Notes: a model not told the origin generated them from the sequence alone. DNA of 64,000 nt from Chryseolinea serpens (GCF_900129725.1 NZ_FQWQ01000001.1:1860001-1924000), one strand, 5' to 3'; positions 52,801 through 60,722 are shown, counted from the stretch's first letter. Numbers and translations are program-made.

Positions 52801-54071
52801 GCAGCGGGGCCGATCGGTGCGATCGCCTCGATGCCCGCCACGGTGCCCAGCCACAGGGTGCCGTCCGGATCTCTATGGAAACCATGAACCCCTGCGCGTG
52901 TATCCCAATGGTTGATGGGGCCGATTAGCGACGTTACTTTTACTACCTTGCCCAGATCGGTGCCGATCCAGAGAACGCCTTCGCGCGATCGAAAGACACA
53001 GATCGGAAAATTGTCGGGTAACCCGCCGGGTTCCCCGGCTTCAAAATGCGTGACACGATCGGTGGCCGGATCATAGCAGTTAAGCCCACCCGCATACGCT
53101 CCAATCCAGATGCGTCCCTCCGGGTCCTCGTCAATGACGCGAACACCAAGCGGTACTCCCCGCCACTGATTTTTTACAAAGGGCCGGCTCAGTCGTTCAG
53201 GATGTTCGGGGTTGTAGGCATAGTGCGTAAACCTGCCCGTTTTGCGATCCAACGTGTGCAGACCATCACCGGCCGTTCCCACCCAAAAGGTGCCACGGCT
53301 GTCTTCAAAAATAGATTGCACGCGGTTATCGGTCAGGCTATGGGCGTCGCCCGGGTCACTTACATAGCGGGTGAAGCGGCCCGTTTGTTGATCCATCCTA
53401 TTCAATCCACCCGCTAGCGGTGTACTTGAATTCGGATTCCCTGTTCCAATCCACAATGTGCCCTGACGGTCTTCATAGATTGCCTGTACCTGGCCGTTAC
53501 TAAGGCTGGTAGAATCTTCAGGATCCGGTTGATAGTCCGTGAACTTGCCCGACTTCACATCGCGGCGATAGAGTCCGGCGCTGGTGCCGATCCATAGATT
53601 GCCCAGGTGATCTTCCAACAACACGTTGATGAAGTTCTCTTCCCAGTTAAAGGTCTTGCGATTGGCCAGCAAATGGTGTGTAACGTTTCCGGTCTCCGGG
53701 TCCAGACAATCCAGGCCCATCCCCCAGGTGCCTACCCAAACCTTGCCGTCGCGCGTAGGGCACACCGCTACCAGCGCATCGGCTGCAAGCGTGTTTGCGT
53801 TGGTAGCGTCATGAGCATAAGTCACCCACTCATAGCCATCATACCGCAGCAGCCCCTTCACAGAGGTCACCCACAAGTATCCCCGCTGGTCCTGATTTAT
53901 GTCGAAGGTATGTCCCAGTTCCAGCCCCGGAGGCAAGTTGATGGACTCGAACGTGACGGTCTGCGCACGCAAAGGAAGTATAGCCGCGAGACTAAGCGCC
54001 AACATCCAGCCGAAGCCGGCAAGCCTGGTGGCAAATGTTGAGACTTTATACGTTGATCGTTGTGACACCAT
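49872..54071 (-). CDS. Hybrid two-component system protein (propeller sensor, kinase, receiver, AraC)
   Basis: The 1399-residue protein has a signal peptide, about 14 regulator-propeller repeats (DHLGNLWIGTSAGLYRRD type) to about residue 740, a Y_Y_Y domain (about 746-813), a membrane helix (about 820-843), a HisKA domain with phospho-histidine 877 (SHELRTPL), an HATPase domain (about 975-1103), a receiver (about 1146-1258, D1196) and a C-terminal AraC helix-turn-helix (about 1290-1393). It senses periplasmic glycan fragments and regulates transcription directly. No SusC/SusD pair or polysaccharide lyase is adjacent, so its target is not evident. Confidence 0.96.
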   Translation of the reverse strand: MVSQRSTYKVSTFATRLAGFGWMLALSLAAILPLRAQTVTFESINLPPGLELGHTFDINQDQRGYLWVTSVKGLLRYDGYEWVTYAHDATNANTLAADALVAVCPTRDGKVWVGTWGMGLDCLDPETGNVTHHLLANRKTFNWEENFINVLLEDHLGNLWIGTSAGLYRRDVKSGKFTDYQPDPEDSTSLSNGQVQAIYEDRQGTLWIGTGNPNSSTPLAGGLNRMDQQTGRFTRYVSDPGDAHSLTDNRVQSIFEDSRGTFWVGTAGDGLHTLDRKTGRFTHYAYNPEHPERLSRPFVKNQWRGVPLGVRVIDEDPEGRIWIGAYAGGLNCYDPATDRVTHFEAGEPGGLPDNFPICVFRSREGVLWIGTDLGKVVKVTSLIGPINHWDTRAGVHGFHRDPDGTLWLGTVAGIEAIAPIGPAAQTLLQQAAHQTTLLKDHVTHINQDREGDWWMSAWDNGLYHYQPATGRFTHYQHDSLRTNSLCRENVVTTYEDRNGTLWVMTEGGVERLDDRSGVFTHFRHDDKDTTSIIGNACMGPTEDRTGAFWIPTLDGGLNLMDRRTGKFTHFLKGMTIVQLLEDAHGELWVAAHLRGVYRFDRPNNKFVPFLDSYTGKPLPMAIGLVEDNAGHLWVSSANGVAAISPARDSVTWFGMNYGIRGAEDLYFCSIYKNEKGNLFFGGENGYYSFQPDQLLRRSVVHPRMAIVALRINNQAVNPGVQGPLQEGLSTLNALNLTHDQDAFSFDFAVLDYRHPELHLYTYRLENYDNDWRPTGMARTADYYNVPPGAYVFRVRGANSDGVWVERAITILIAPPWWRTPWAYALFGVAVVCSFYGGWRYLLGRERIKNEQQLKQMKADQSLEIERLKSRFFANISHELRTPLTLILGPLEKKLSTVNPDDPEKQDLQLMQRNARRLLHLVNQLLDLSKLEDGKMKLQTQPGELIEFFHRITASFAPLAESRKIGLQIHFPVESLWVCFDPDKLEKVFNNLLSNAFKFTPDHGEVSVSLSLEPVGQNGSPQKTFVKVELSVSDTGIGIPADQLGQIFDRFHQVDNSLTREQEGTGIGLSLTREMVELHQGTIVVMSEPGRGSRFTVSLLLERVSPQQMGEDLLSGETPFAFQEMTVAETGEPASASTEENAELQAPLILIVEDHADLRGFLRNELSANAYRVVEAKDGQAGYEEALHYIPDLIISDVMMPKMDGIQLCSLLKTDEKTSHIPIILLTAKASRDSKVEGLETGADDYLTKPFEARELFSRISNLIEGRRKLKARYSREVVLQPKAIAITSADERFLLRAMAVIERYLGEPDFSVERMGKEVGMSRMQLYRKLQALTGQAPNDFIKTMRLQRAAQLLAKGSGTVSEVSFQVGFSSHSYFSKCFIEQYGKTPSDYMAEQAGVS

Positions 54072-54453
54072 TTACCGTAACTTTTTCTAAAGAACTGTTG
54101 AATCATTATCCGCTTAGACCAAGAAAGAGAAACCAGGATTTTCGTCCTATTGACGTTCCGATCACGGTCCCGTAAATCACCTCGTCACGGCATGGCAACA
54201 TACTGACCCGGGGAATCTGCAAGGACAACGGCGTGCAGCAGTAGGAATATATGCAATTCTGCGGACTTGTGTACTTTCATGGTAAGATCTTTTTGGCGGC
54301 TCACTCCTACCCGCGTCTGTCTTTGAGAGCGAAGCGATCGCAGGTTTCCCGTTGATGTGTCCATGAATACATTGATGACACGCAGCTCAGCGTATGTATC
54401 AAGAAGGTTGAATGGGTGATCTTACCTTAGCAAGATGGGCATGCGCCGATCTG
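54072..54453. other. Intergenic region without a gene
   Basis: This 382-bp spacer between the hybrid system and a small membrane protein has no credible frame. GGTAAGATC at 54281-54289 is complementary to GATCTTACC at 54418-54426, but the arms are 128 bp apart, so I do not give this a function. Confidence 0.5.
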
Positions 54454-54834
54454 TCATTTGTTTCCCCAATTGTCCTTTATCGCGATAGCTGAATCGGATA
54501 CGGTTACGACGCTCCTGTATCCAAGTTCAAAATAAGGCCCATCAGCAGTCAATGTCGAATCGTTATCAAACGTTGCCAACAGTTCGTATGAATTCTCACC
54601 CTGGTTCTCGAAGATGAAACGCAGCTCCGCATGATCTCTCACTTCACGCGCTTCTAATGTCCCTTCACGGTGTTGAAGCATTATTTTCTTTAAGGTCCTT
54701 CCCGATTCGTTCTTAATGATGACCTGGGCAAAATCATTTGACAACCACTCCCGTGATGAAAAAAGCGTTAAAGAATAATACCCCACTAAGGAGAAAAGAA
54801 ATCCTATGACTATTCCGATCCATACTTTCTTCAT
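54454..54834 (-). CDS. Membrane-anchored hypothetical protein
   Basis: The 126-residue product has one N-terminal membrane helix (VWIGIVIGFLFSLVGYYSL) that is followed by a soluble beta-rich domain outside the cytoplasm (VIIKNESGRTLKKIMLQHRE, GPYFELGYRSVVTVSDSAI). No family is recognised. It is a single gene. Confidence 0.6.
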   Translation of the reverse strand: MKKVWIGIVIGFLFSLVGYYSLTLFSSREWLSNDFAQVIIKNESGRTLKKIMLQHREGTLEAREVRDHAELRFIFENQGENSYELLATFDNDSTLTADGPYFELGYRSVVTVSDSAIAIKDNWGNK

Positions 54835-54904
54835 GTCTTTGTGTCCTCCGGATGAGCGGGTATTCGCGTCATTGCTGTTGCCCTAACGTGTTTGCTAATT
54901 TGTA

Positions 54905-54930
54905 CTTATTTTCCTTTACCGCAAAATAAG
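54905..54930. repeat. Short inverted repeat
   Basis: CTTATTTT and AAAATAAG enclose 10 bases, downstream of the AhpD operon terminator and upstream of the 54454-54834 gene. It may be a promoter-proximal hairpin. Confidence 0.35.
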
Positions 54931-54976
54931 GAACCGTCGCGTACTTGTTGCGGGTGTTGTTGGTGACCGATGGGCC

Positions 54977-55012
54977 ATAAAAAACCTCAGAACCATTACG
55001 ATCCTGAGGTTT
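54977..55012 (-). terminator. Terminator of the AhpD/MetE-like operon
   Basis: On the minus strand AAACCTCAG pairs with CTGAGGTTT (55012-55004 with 54990-54982) and is followed by a T-run. It lies 24 bp past the stop of the last gene. Confidence 0.88.
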
Positions 55013-55035
55013 ACATTCGGTCTTGACACCTTTCG

Positions 55036-55596
55036 CTACGCCTTCAATCCGGCATATCTGTTTTCCGATGGCAGATAACCTTTGTCTCTCAGGATCACGG
55101 CCAATCGTTCATAAAAGGCAGGCTCCGGTGGCGTGACACTGGCAAATCCATCGACCAACCGGTTGTAGAGCGAGAACAAGGCGGCGATCAACACCGTGTC
55201 GTGGATCTCCCGGTCGGTGGCACCGGCGGCTTTGGCTTTGTCGATCAGGGTGGTCGTCACATTTTTGCCACTCACCTGGACGGCTCGGGCAATGTCGAGC
55301 AGGCCTTTCATCTTTTCGCTGACCGGCGCATGTAACGGATCTTTTTTTACTTTTTCGGCCGTCCCTTTTTCGCCCAACAATATGTCGGCTGCCGCGGTGT
55401 GGGCGGCGGTGCAGAACTGGCACTCATTGCCATAGGATACGACGGTGGCAATCAATTCTCTTTCACCTTCTGTGAGCGTCGAATCGCCGCGCAGCAAGAT
55501 CTGGGTGAGTTGACGGATGGGTAAGGCCGTCTCGGTCCGGTAGTTGAGGATGCCGGTGATGCCCGGCAGGTTCACATCCAAAGGTATATGAGGCAT
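55036..55596 (-). CDS. AhpD-like peroxidase-related enzyme (copy 1)
   Basis: From the ATG at 55596 (MPHIPLDVNLPGITGILNYR) the 186-residue product is a carboxymuconolactone decarboxylase/AhpD-fold protein. The catalytic pattern E-C-x-x-C-x-x-x-H is intact as E58, C59, C62, H66 (ECQFCTAAH), so thiol peroxidase or disulfide relay activity is possible. A longer frame from 55800 would overlap the MetE-like gene and is rejected. It follows the MetE-like gene by 26 bp. Confidence 0.88.
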   Translation of the reverse strand: MPHIPLDVNLPGITGILNYRTETALPIRQLTQILLRGDSTLTEGERELIATVVSYGNECQFCTAAHTAAADILLGEKGTAEKVKKDPLHAPVSEKMKGLLDIARAVQVSGKNVTTTLIDKAKAAGATDREIHDTVLIAALFSLYNRLVDGFASVTPPEPAFYERLAVILRDKGYLPSENRYAGLKA

Positions 55597-55622
55597 GGAA
55601 ATTTTTATTTTAATGTGTCGTC

Positions 55623-56687
55623 CTATTTCCCGAGTTTCTTTTCTGCCAGTGCCGTTCCCTGGATGCGCGCCTTGATCTTTGCGAAAGCCGTCTCGCGCGC
55701 CGTAGATACATCGTCGGCAAACGGAGAAAACCCGCAGTCGTCGCACGTGCCGAGTTGATCGGCCGGGATCACTTTGGCTGCCTCCACGATCAGGTCGCAC
55801 ACTTCTTCCGGGGTTTCCACCCGCGGGTCGAGCACGTTGGTGACGCCGAGAAAAACACGTTGACCGGGCTTGAGCGATTTTTTGATGGCCTCCAGCACAG
55901 CGCGTTTATTCTTTTCTCCGGCATATTCGAGATAGAAGTTGGTGGCGTGCAGGTCGAACAGGTAGGGAAGCAATTCTTCGTAGGGAACGTCTGCGCTATG
56001 GGTCGAATCGTGGTCGCCGCCCGGGCAGGTGTGCACGCCGATCCGTTTGCGTTCTGCGTCGGTGAACCGGTCGAGCACCTGGTTGTTCAGATCGATGAAC
56101 ATCTTCAACAATCCTTTTGAAGGATCGAGCTTGATGGCCAACCGCGCTTCGGTGAAATCGATCTGCACGTTATACGCGCCGTTGTCGAGGCACTTCCGGA
56201 TGTCGGCTTCCGCTTCGCGGATAAGGTCCTGTATAAATTGATCGCGCGAATAGCCGGCGATGCCATCTTGCGGATAGAGCAGGCTGATTGCGGATGCCGA
56301 GATCACTGCTTGCTTCACCGGCAGCTTCGTGAGTTTCCTGGCCTTGTCCAGATAGCTGTTGGCGTACGTCTGATAGCGAAATGCGCCGCCCGTCAGTTTG
56401 GGAAGTTGGCGCGTGTGACCATCCGCGAAGGGGATGACCACGCCATCGGGTGCCAGCTGCTTCATGCCGGCAATGGGATAGGTTGCAAAGCTCGGCTTCG
56501 ATTGTTCGCCATCGCTGATGACCGGCGAACCGGTTTGCTCAAACAAGTGAATGGTTTCCGCCAATGCTTTTTCCGTGAGTCTGGTTAATTCGTCTGCTTT
56601 GATCTCTCCTTTTGAAAAAGCGCCCAGGGCTTGCACCAGGTAGGCAGGCCGTGGAACGCTTCCAATGGGTTCGGTTGGTATTTTCAT
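55623..56687 (-). CDS. MetE-core (cobalamin-independent methionine synthase-like) protein
   Basis: The 354-residue protein is the catalytic C-terminal barrel of the MetE family without the N-terminal half. Zinc ligands are visible as H219 and C221 (GVHTCPGGDHD), E254 (FYLEYAG) and C318 (CDDCGFSPF). Core-only family members transfer methyl groups from diverse donors to thiols, so true methionine synthesis is not assured. It lies between two AhpD-like genes on one strand (42 bp and 26 bp gaps). Confidence 0.88.
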   Translation of the reverse strand: MKIPTEPIGSVPRPAYLVQALGAFSKGEIKADELTRLTEKALAETIHLFEQTGSPVISDGEQSKPSFATYPIAGMKQLAPDGVVIPFADGHTRQLPKLTGGAFRYQTYANSYLDKARKLTKLPVKQAVISASAISLLYPQDGIAGYSRDQFIQDLIREAEADIRKCLDNGAYNVQIDFTEARLAIKLDPSKGLLKMFIDLNNQVLDRFTDAERKRIGVHTCPGGDHDSTHSADVPYEELLPYLFDLHATNFYLEYAGEKNKRAVLEAIKKSLKPGQRVFLGVTNVLDPRVETPEEVCDLIVEAAKVIPADQLGTCDDCGFSPFADDVSTARETAFAKIKARIQGTALAEKKLGK

Positions 56688-56729
56688 GAATGTCGTTTTT
56701 TAAATGCTGTCGTTTTTTTTATAAAAATA

Positions 56730-57269
56730 TCAGTACACCATATAGCCTTCTTTGGCAAGCTTCTCGCCCATCGGCATATACGCATCGTTTCCAGGAGGTG
56801 CCCACGTGCCGAGTCCATCCACGTAACGATTGTACATGCAGAAGGCAGCGGCAATCAAAACGGTGTCGTGGATCTCGCGGTCGGTAGCGCCTTCTTTTCG
56901 TGCCGCCGCAATGTCGGCTTCCGTCACTTTTTTGCCTCCCTGTTGTACGTGGGCGGCAATGTTCAGCAGTGTGCGCAGCTTGGCGGAAACAGGTGTCTTA
57001 ACGAATCCCAATTTGATGTCGTCAAGAAAGTTAGCGTCTTTGTTCAGGTGTGCGGCTGCTGCCGCGCCGTGTGAGGAATGGCAGAAGTGGCATTCGTTTT
57101 TGAAAGAGACATACGAAGCGATCATTTCGCGTTCGCCACTGCTGAGCGTGGAGTCGCCGCGCAGAAGGATTTCGGCGAGGGCGCTGAGGGGTTGGGCGGT
57201 TTCGCGGCGGTAGTCGAGCAGGCCGACGATACCGGGGAGTTGGTCGTTGAGGAGTTGGATGTGGGCCAT
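56730..57269 (-). CDS. AhpD-like peroxidase-related enzyme (copy 2)
   Basis: The 179-residue protein has the AhpD catalytic pattern E59, C60, C63, H67 (ECHFCHSSH) and matches copy 1 along most of its length (for example LLRGDSTLSSGEREMIASYV, GATDREIHDTVLIAAAF). It is the first gene of the three-gene leftward operon. Its start codon is 2 bp from a 140-bp heptamer array. Confidence 0.88.
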   Translation of the reverse strand: MAHIQLLNDQLPGIVGLLDYRRETAQPLSALAEILLRGDSTLSSGEREMIASYVSFKNECHFCHSSHGAAAAAHLNKDANFLDDIKLGFVKTPVSAKLRTLLNIAAHVQQGGKKVTEADIAAARKEGATDREIHDTVLIAAAFCMYNRYVDGLGTWAPPGNDAYMPMGEKLAKEGYMVY

Positions 57270-57271
57270 GG

Positions 57272-57411
57272 GAATAGTATTTAGTCGTGAGTATTAAGTA
57301 TTAAGTATCCAGTATCCAGTATCCAGTATCCAGTATCCAGTATTCAGTAACCAGAAGCCAGGAGCCAGAATTCGGGAGTTGGAATTCAGTAGCTAGTATT
57401 CAGTAGCCAGT
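57272..57411. repeat. Heptamer tandem array 1 (upstream of AhpD copy 2)
   Basis: Twenty in-phase 7-bp units run without a break, most ending in AGT: GAATAGT, ATTTAGT, CGTGAGT, two ATTAAGT, five ATCCAGT, ATTCAGT, then degenerate units to AGCCAGT. The array starts exactly 2 bp upstream of the AhpD start codon. It shares the CGTGAGT unit with the array at 36100-36141. Confidence 0.9.
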
Positions 57412-57559
57412 AGGTTGTGTTTGGAGTCGGGTGTGGGGACACGGAGCGGGGCTCGGGGCAATGAAATGGGTGTGAAAAATCTTGGAGTTATTTCGTTGCC
57501 AAAGGCGGATTGAGATCAACGATTGTTGAAGTCAATGACAGGGGTGCGCCGTGTTTTTT

Positions 57560-58147
57560 TTAGGCGAGAAGGTCTGGGGGTGGTGTTGGGACGGGGAGGT
57601 TGTTTGTCAACAAACTAAAATCGGGTGTTGTGCCAAAGGTGAGGTAAAGGGCTTTGCGGTTTTGGTTGAGTACGGTTTGGGTGGCGGGGATGTAGTCTTT
57701 GATCAGGCCGCTCAGTAATTTCAGGGTTTGTTGGGAAGAGGTGGGGAGGTCGGCGGACAGTTTTATGAAATCTGTCAACGCGGCGTGGAGTTGTTTTTCT
57801 TTGTGGTCCTTGATGCAGACAATGTATAGGGTGTCTTTTTCCAGCTTTTGCTTTATGAGTTTGAAGAATTCACCGTGGTGTTCAAAGGAACCGGTCATGC
57901 GTTCATAGTCCTGGCCGAATGTGTTATAAGGGACCGTGAGGGGGATCTTGATGGTCACGGTTTCGTCGGCGTTGTAGTTGTCGTCGTCGAGCCGTTGGTT
58001 CATTTCCATGCTCGCGCGGTATTTCAGGCCCCAGAAAACGGGGTAGTATCCCATTACGTTGAAGAGGAATACCGAAAGCAGGAGAATGGAGAAAAATCTT
58101 TTCAAGGCTGCCGGAGATTGCTGAACGAGTTTATCGAAATAATTCAA
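57560..58147 (-). CDS. Membrane-anchored hypothetical protein
   Basis: The 195-residue protein has one N-terminal membrane helix (FFSILLLSVFLFNVMGYYPV) and a soluble domain of unknown fold (TVTIKIPLTVPYNTFGQDYE, FKLIKQKLEKDTLYIVCIKD) with a proline-rich tail. No family is recognised. It follows the DUF1772 gene by 31 bp on the same strand. Confidence 0.7.
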   Translation of the reverse strand: MNYFDKLVQQSPAALKRFFSILLLSVFLFNVMGYYPVFWGLKYRASMEMNQRLDDDNYNADETVTIKIPLTVPYNTFGQDYERMTGSFEHHGEFFKLIKQKLEKDTLYIVCIKDHKEKQLHAALTDFIKLSADLPTSSQQTLKLLSGLIKDYIPATQTVLNQNRKALYLTFGTTPDFSLLTNNLPVPTPPPDLLA

Positions 58148-58178
58148 AATATCAAAATCCGCATTCGCGATGTGCGTT

Positions 58179-58631
58179 TTACCGTCGCAAGCCTGATGCG
58201 GTGACCAGGCAGAATGACATGCCTATAGCCAGGGTCCTCACGATGTGAAACGACCACCATCGGTCTCTTAGCGCCATCCAATCGCCGGGTGGGCTCTCGG
58301 GTTTCCAGGTCATGACGATGGCGTTGATGGGTTGGTTTACGAACCGCGTGATCAGGCCACTCAATATCAGCAGGGCTATGGCCAGGAGAAGGACGATGAA
58401 TGTGCCCTTGTCTTCCCGTTGTAGCACTGCCGAGAGCGCGGTGAGTAAAATGACGATCAAGCCCAGGACCGGCATCAACACATTAAAGGCGGCGATGAGG
58501 CCTTGCTGGTATTCCACGTAGCCTGGAAAAGACATGTTTTTGGGATCGCAGCCCAACCATACCCCGAAGACCATTCCTGCCATGATCCCGGCAAGAACGA
58601 CGTTAAAAAACCGGACGACAGATTTCGACAT
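58179..58631 (-). CDS. DUF1772 family membrane protein
   Basis: The 150-residue protein has four membrane helices (FFNVVLAGIMAGMVFGVWLG, LMPVLGLIVILLTALSAVL, FIVLLLAIALLILSGLITR, IVRTLAIGMSFCLVTASGL) and the NQPINAIVMTW motif seen in DUF1772 (anthrone-oxygenase-like) proteins. Activity in bacteria is not known. It diverges from the haloalkane dehalogenase gene. Confidence 0.8.
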   Translation of the reverse strand: MSKSVVRFFNVVLAGIMAGMVFGVWLGCDPKNMSFPGYVEYQQGLIAAFNVLMPVLGLIVILLTALSAVLQREDKGTFIVLLLAIALLILSGLITRFVNQPINAIVMTWKPESPPGDWMALRDRWWSFHIVRTLAIGMSFCLVTASGLRR

Positions 58632-58778
58632 AGAGAAAGAATTTAAGAGGTGAATGTCTCCCAGAAAGGGGCATGGGATGGCTTTGACTAAAGATACTAA
58701 ATTCCACGGTATCGAAAATCAATGATTTTTTACAATGGCCCGGCTTCGCTCTTGTTGATTTTTGTATAAAAAAAATCA

Positions 58779-59795
58779 ATGAACGCAAACGTCAAACCGG
58801 CATGGGTCCTGTGCGGATTGCTGTCGATAACCGTGCCTTTGTGGGGGCAGACAAAACCCGCTCAAAATTCAGGTCAAACTCAAAAAGCAGTAAAAATGGA
58901 AGCAACAAAAACACAAGAAGCGTCCGGGAGGGCGGCTTTTCCTTATGCGAAAAAATTTCAGGTGGTGGATGGGGTGCGGTTGGCCTATGTCGAGACGGGC
59001 ACCGGGGATCCTATTGTTTTCCTGCACGGGAATCCTACTTCGTCCTACATCTGGCGCAACATCATTCCCCACGTACAAGACCTGGGCCGCTGCATTGCGC
59101 CGGATCTTGTCGGCATGGGCGATTCTCAGAAACTCACCGATCCCGCGGCCTACACGTTCGACAACAATAAAAAATATCTCGATGGTTTTCTGAAGGCGCT
59201 GAACGTAAAGAAGAACATCATCTTTGTGGTTCACGACTGGGGCTCTGCGCTGGCGTTTGATTGGACGCGCTCGCATCCCGATGCGGTGAAAGGCATTGTC
59301 TATATGGAAGCCATCCTCCGACCGCGCCTCTGGAAGGAAGTGCCACCCTTTGCGCAGGAAATATTCCAGAACATCCGATCCAAAAAAGGGGAGGAAATGA
59401 TATTGCAAAACAATTCCTTTATCGAGGTCAATCTTCCAAGGACTGTTCTTCGTCCCTTGTCGCAGGAGGAAATGGACAACTATCGACGCCCCTTTCTAGA
59501 ACCCGGTGAAGGAAGACGGGCCATGCTGAGCTGGCCGCGACAACTGCCCATTGAGAACGAACCTCCGCACATGATGGATGTCGTCAATCGGTATGGTGAA
59601 TTTATGACACACAGCAACATCCCCAAATTGTTCATCGAAGCAACTCCCGGAACGTTATCGGAGATCGATAAGACTTTTTGTAAAGCATGGCCCAACCAAA
59701 CCCACATCGTAGTTCCCGGTTCTCATAATCTACAGGAAGATTCGCCCGATGAGATTGGGTTGGCCATTTCGGCTTGGGTGCAGGGGTTGGATTGA
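58779..59795 (+). CDS. Haloalkane dehalogenase (HLD-II type), secreted
   Basis: The 338-residue alpha/beta hydrolase has nucleophile D153 and halide-binding W154 in VVHDWGSALA, halide-binding N85 in HGNPTSSYIW, acid E177 (YMEAIL) and base H316 (GSHNLQED): the Asp-His-Glu triad with Asn+Trp of subfamily II. It hydrolyses carbon-halogen bonds in haloalkanes. Unlike typical cytoplasmic members it has an N-terminal signal-like segment (WVLCGLLSITVPLWGQ) and a 30-residue linker, so it should be periplasmic. Confidence 0.92.
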   Translation: MNANVKPAWVLCGLLSITVPLWGQTKPAQNSGQTQKAVKMEATKTQEASGRAAFPYAKKFQVVDGVRLAYVETGTGDPIVFLHGNPTSSYIWRNIIPHVQDLGRCIAPDLVGMGDSQKLTDPAAYTFDNNKKYLDGFLKALNVKKNIIFVVHDWGSALAFDWTRSHPDAVKGIVYMEAILRPRLWKEVPPFAQEIFQNIRSKKGEEMILQNNSFIEVNLPRTVLRPLSQEEMDNYRRPFLEPGEGRRAMLSWPRQLPIENEPPHMMDVVNRYGEFMTHSNIPKLFIEATPGTLSEIDKTFCKAWPNQTHIVVPGSHNLQEDSPDEIGLAISAWVQGLD

Positions 59796-59831
59796 GGAGA
59801 TCGCCCGGAATTATTGAGGTGGCTCTTAAAT

Positions 59832-59914
59832 CATTTTGAACCGCAGAGGCGCAAAGGGCGCAAAGACGATGCTAAGATTGCCTTTGCGTCCTTTGCGCCT
59901 CTGCGGTTCAAATG
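59832..59914. repeat. Long palindromic interspersed repeat, copy 2
   Basis: Arms CATTTTGAACCGCAGAGGCG... (59832-59865) and the complementary CTTTGCG..CGGTTCAAATG (59882-59914) pair with one mismatch and one gap. The sequence is nearly that of the copy at 12453-12530. It also lies between convergent genes. Confidence 0.9.
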
Positions 59915-59951
59915 ACTTCATACGCTGTCTCTCCAATAAAAACACGCGTCC

Positions 59952-60722
59952 TTAACTGTTGAGATTAGAAGGATCATTCTCCTGCGGGAGGGTGATCTCC
60001 TCCTCCGCTACACGCCTGACCTTTTCCAGGTTGGTGCTGGTGATCGATTTTTTTCTACGGGTGATTTTTACGATCACGAGGACTACCCCCACCACAAATC
60101 CCAGCGCCAAATTAATCATCACGATGATCGCTCCGTAATACCCCAGCTCATACGCCGTTGATTTCCGCTCGACGACGGTTTTCCCTCCGCCGCCATTGCT
60201 GGTTTGATTCTCGCGGCTCACGCCCTCCGGAAGTTTTATGGAAGTGAAGAGCTTTTCGCGCACCGGTGCCAGCTCGTCCGTCATGGATTCGACCTCCCAG
60301 AATTGGATGGCATACCAATTATCGTTTATAAATAACGCCCTGCAATGCCGGAGCTGTTTCTCTTCTCCTAAGTACGCGTAGTATGAAAATTCATTGAACA
60401 GCACCCGGCTCTCTTCGATCCATTGCTGGCTTTTAAGTACGCCCTTATGCGACCGGATCATCCCTTCTTGGAATTCTTCATACGCTTTGGTCAGGTTCTC
60501 TGCGAAATAAACAACGGTTTCCCCGTTATTTTTAATTCTTTGGATCATGATCAACGCATTGTCTATGCGCGCCTGTACGATGCGTTGCCCCAGCGTGTCC
60601 ATGAGCACGAAATCCTCCGGGACGCTGATGGTCAGGTTGTCGTCCATCATGTAGTCGATCCACGTTTGCCCGAACCCATCGATGGCCAGCAACGTCAACA
60701 GTGTAAATAATATTTTTTTCAT
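59952..60722 (-). CDS. Membrane-anchored hypothetical protein with signal peptide
   Basis: From MKKILFTLLTLLAIDGFGQ the 256-residue product has a signal peptide, an extracytoplasmic domain of about 170 residues (LTISVPEDFVLMDTLGQRIV, YAYLGEEKQLRHCRALFIND) and a C-terminal membrane helix (AIIVMINLALGFVVGVVLVI) ending in a short cytoplasmic tail. The start at 60752 would add residues before the signal peptide. No family is recognised. It may work with the secreted protein encoded 100 bp upstream. Confidence 0.7.
   Translation of the reverse strand: MKKILFTLLTLLAIDGFGQTWIDYMMDDNLTISVPEDFVLMDTLGQRIVQARIDNALIMIQRIKNNGETVVYFAENLTKAYEEFQEGMIRSHKGVLKSQQWIEESRVLFNEFSYYAYLGEEKQLRHCRALFINDNWYAIQFWEVESMTDELAPVREKLFTSIKLPEGVSRENQTSNGGGGKTVVERKSTAYELGYYGAIIVMINLALGFVVGVVLVIVKITRRKKSITSTNLEKVRRVAEEEITLPQENDPSNLNS

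Noticed and set aside
54281-54426. GGTAAGATC and its complement GATCTTACC, as arms of a large hairpin
   Set aside because: The 9-bp arms are 128 bp apart with no supporting structure; chance or an unrelated pair of sites is as likely.
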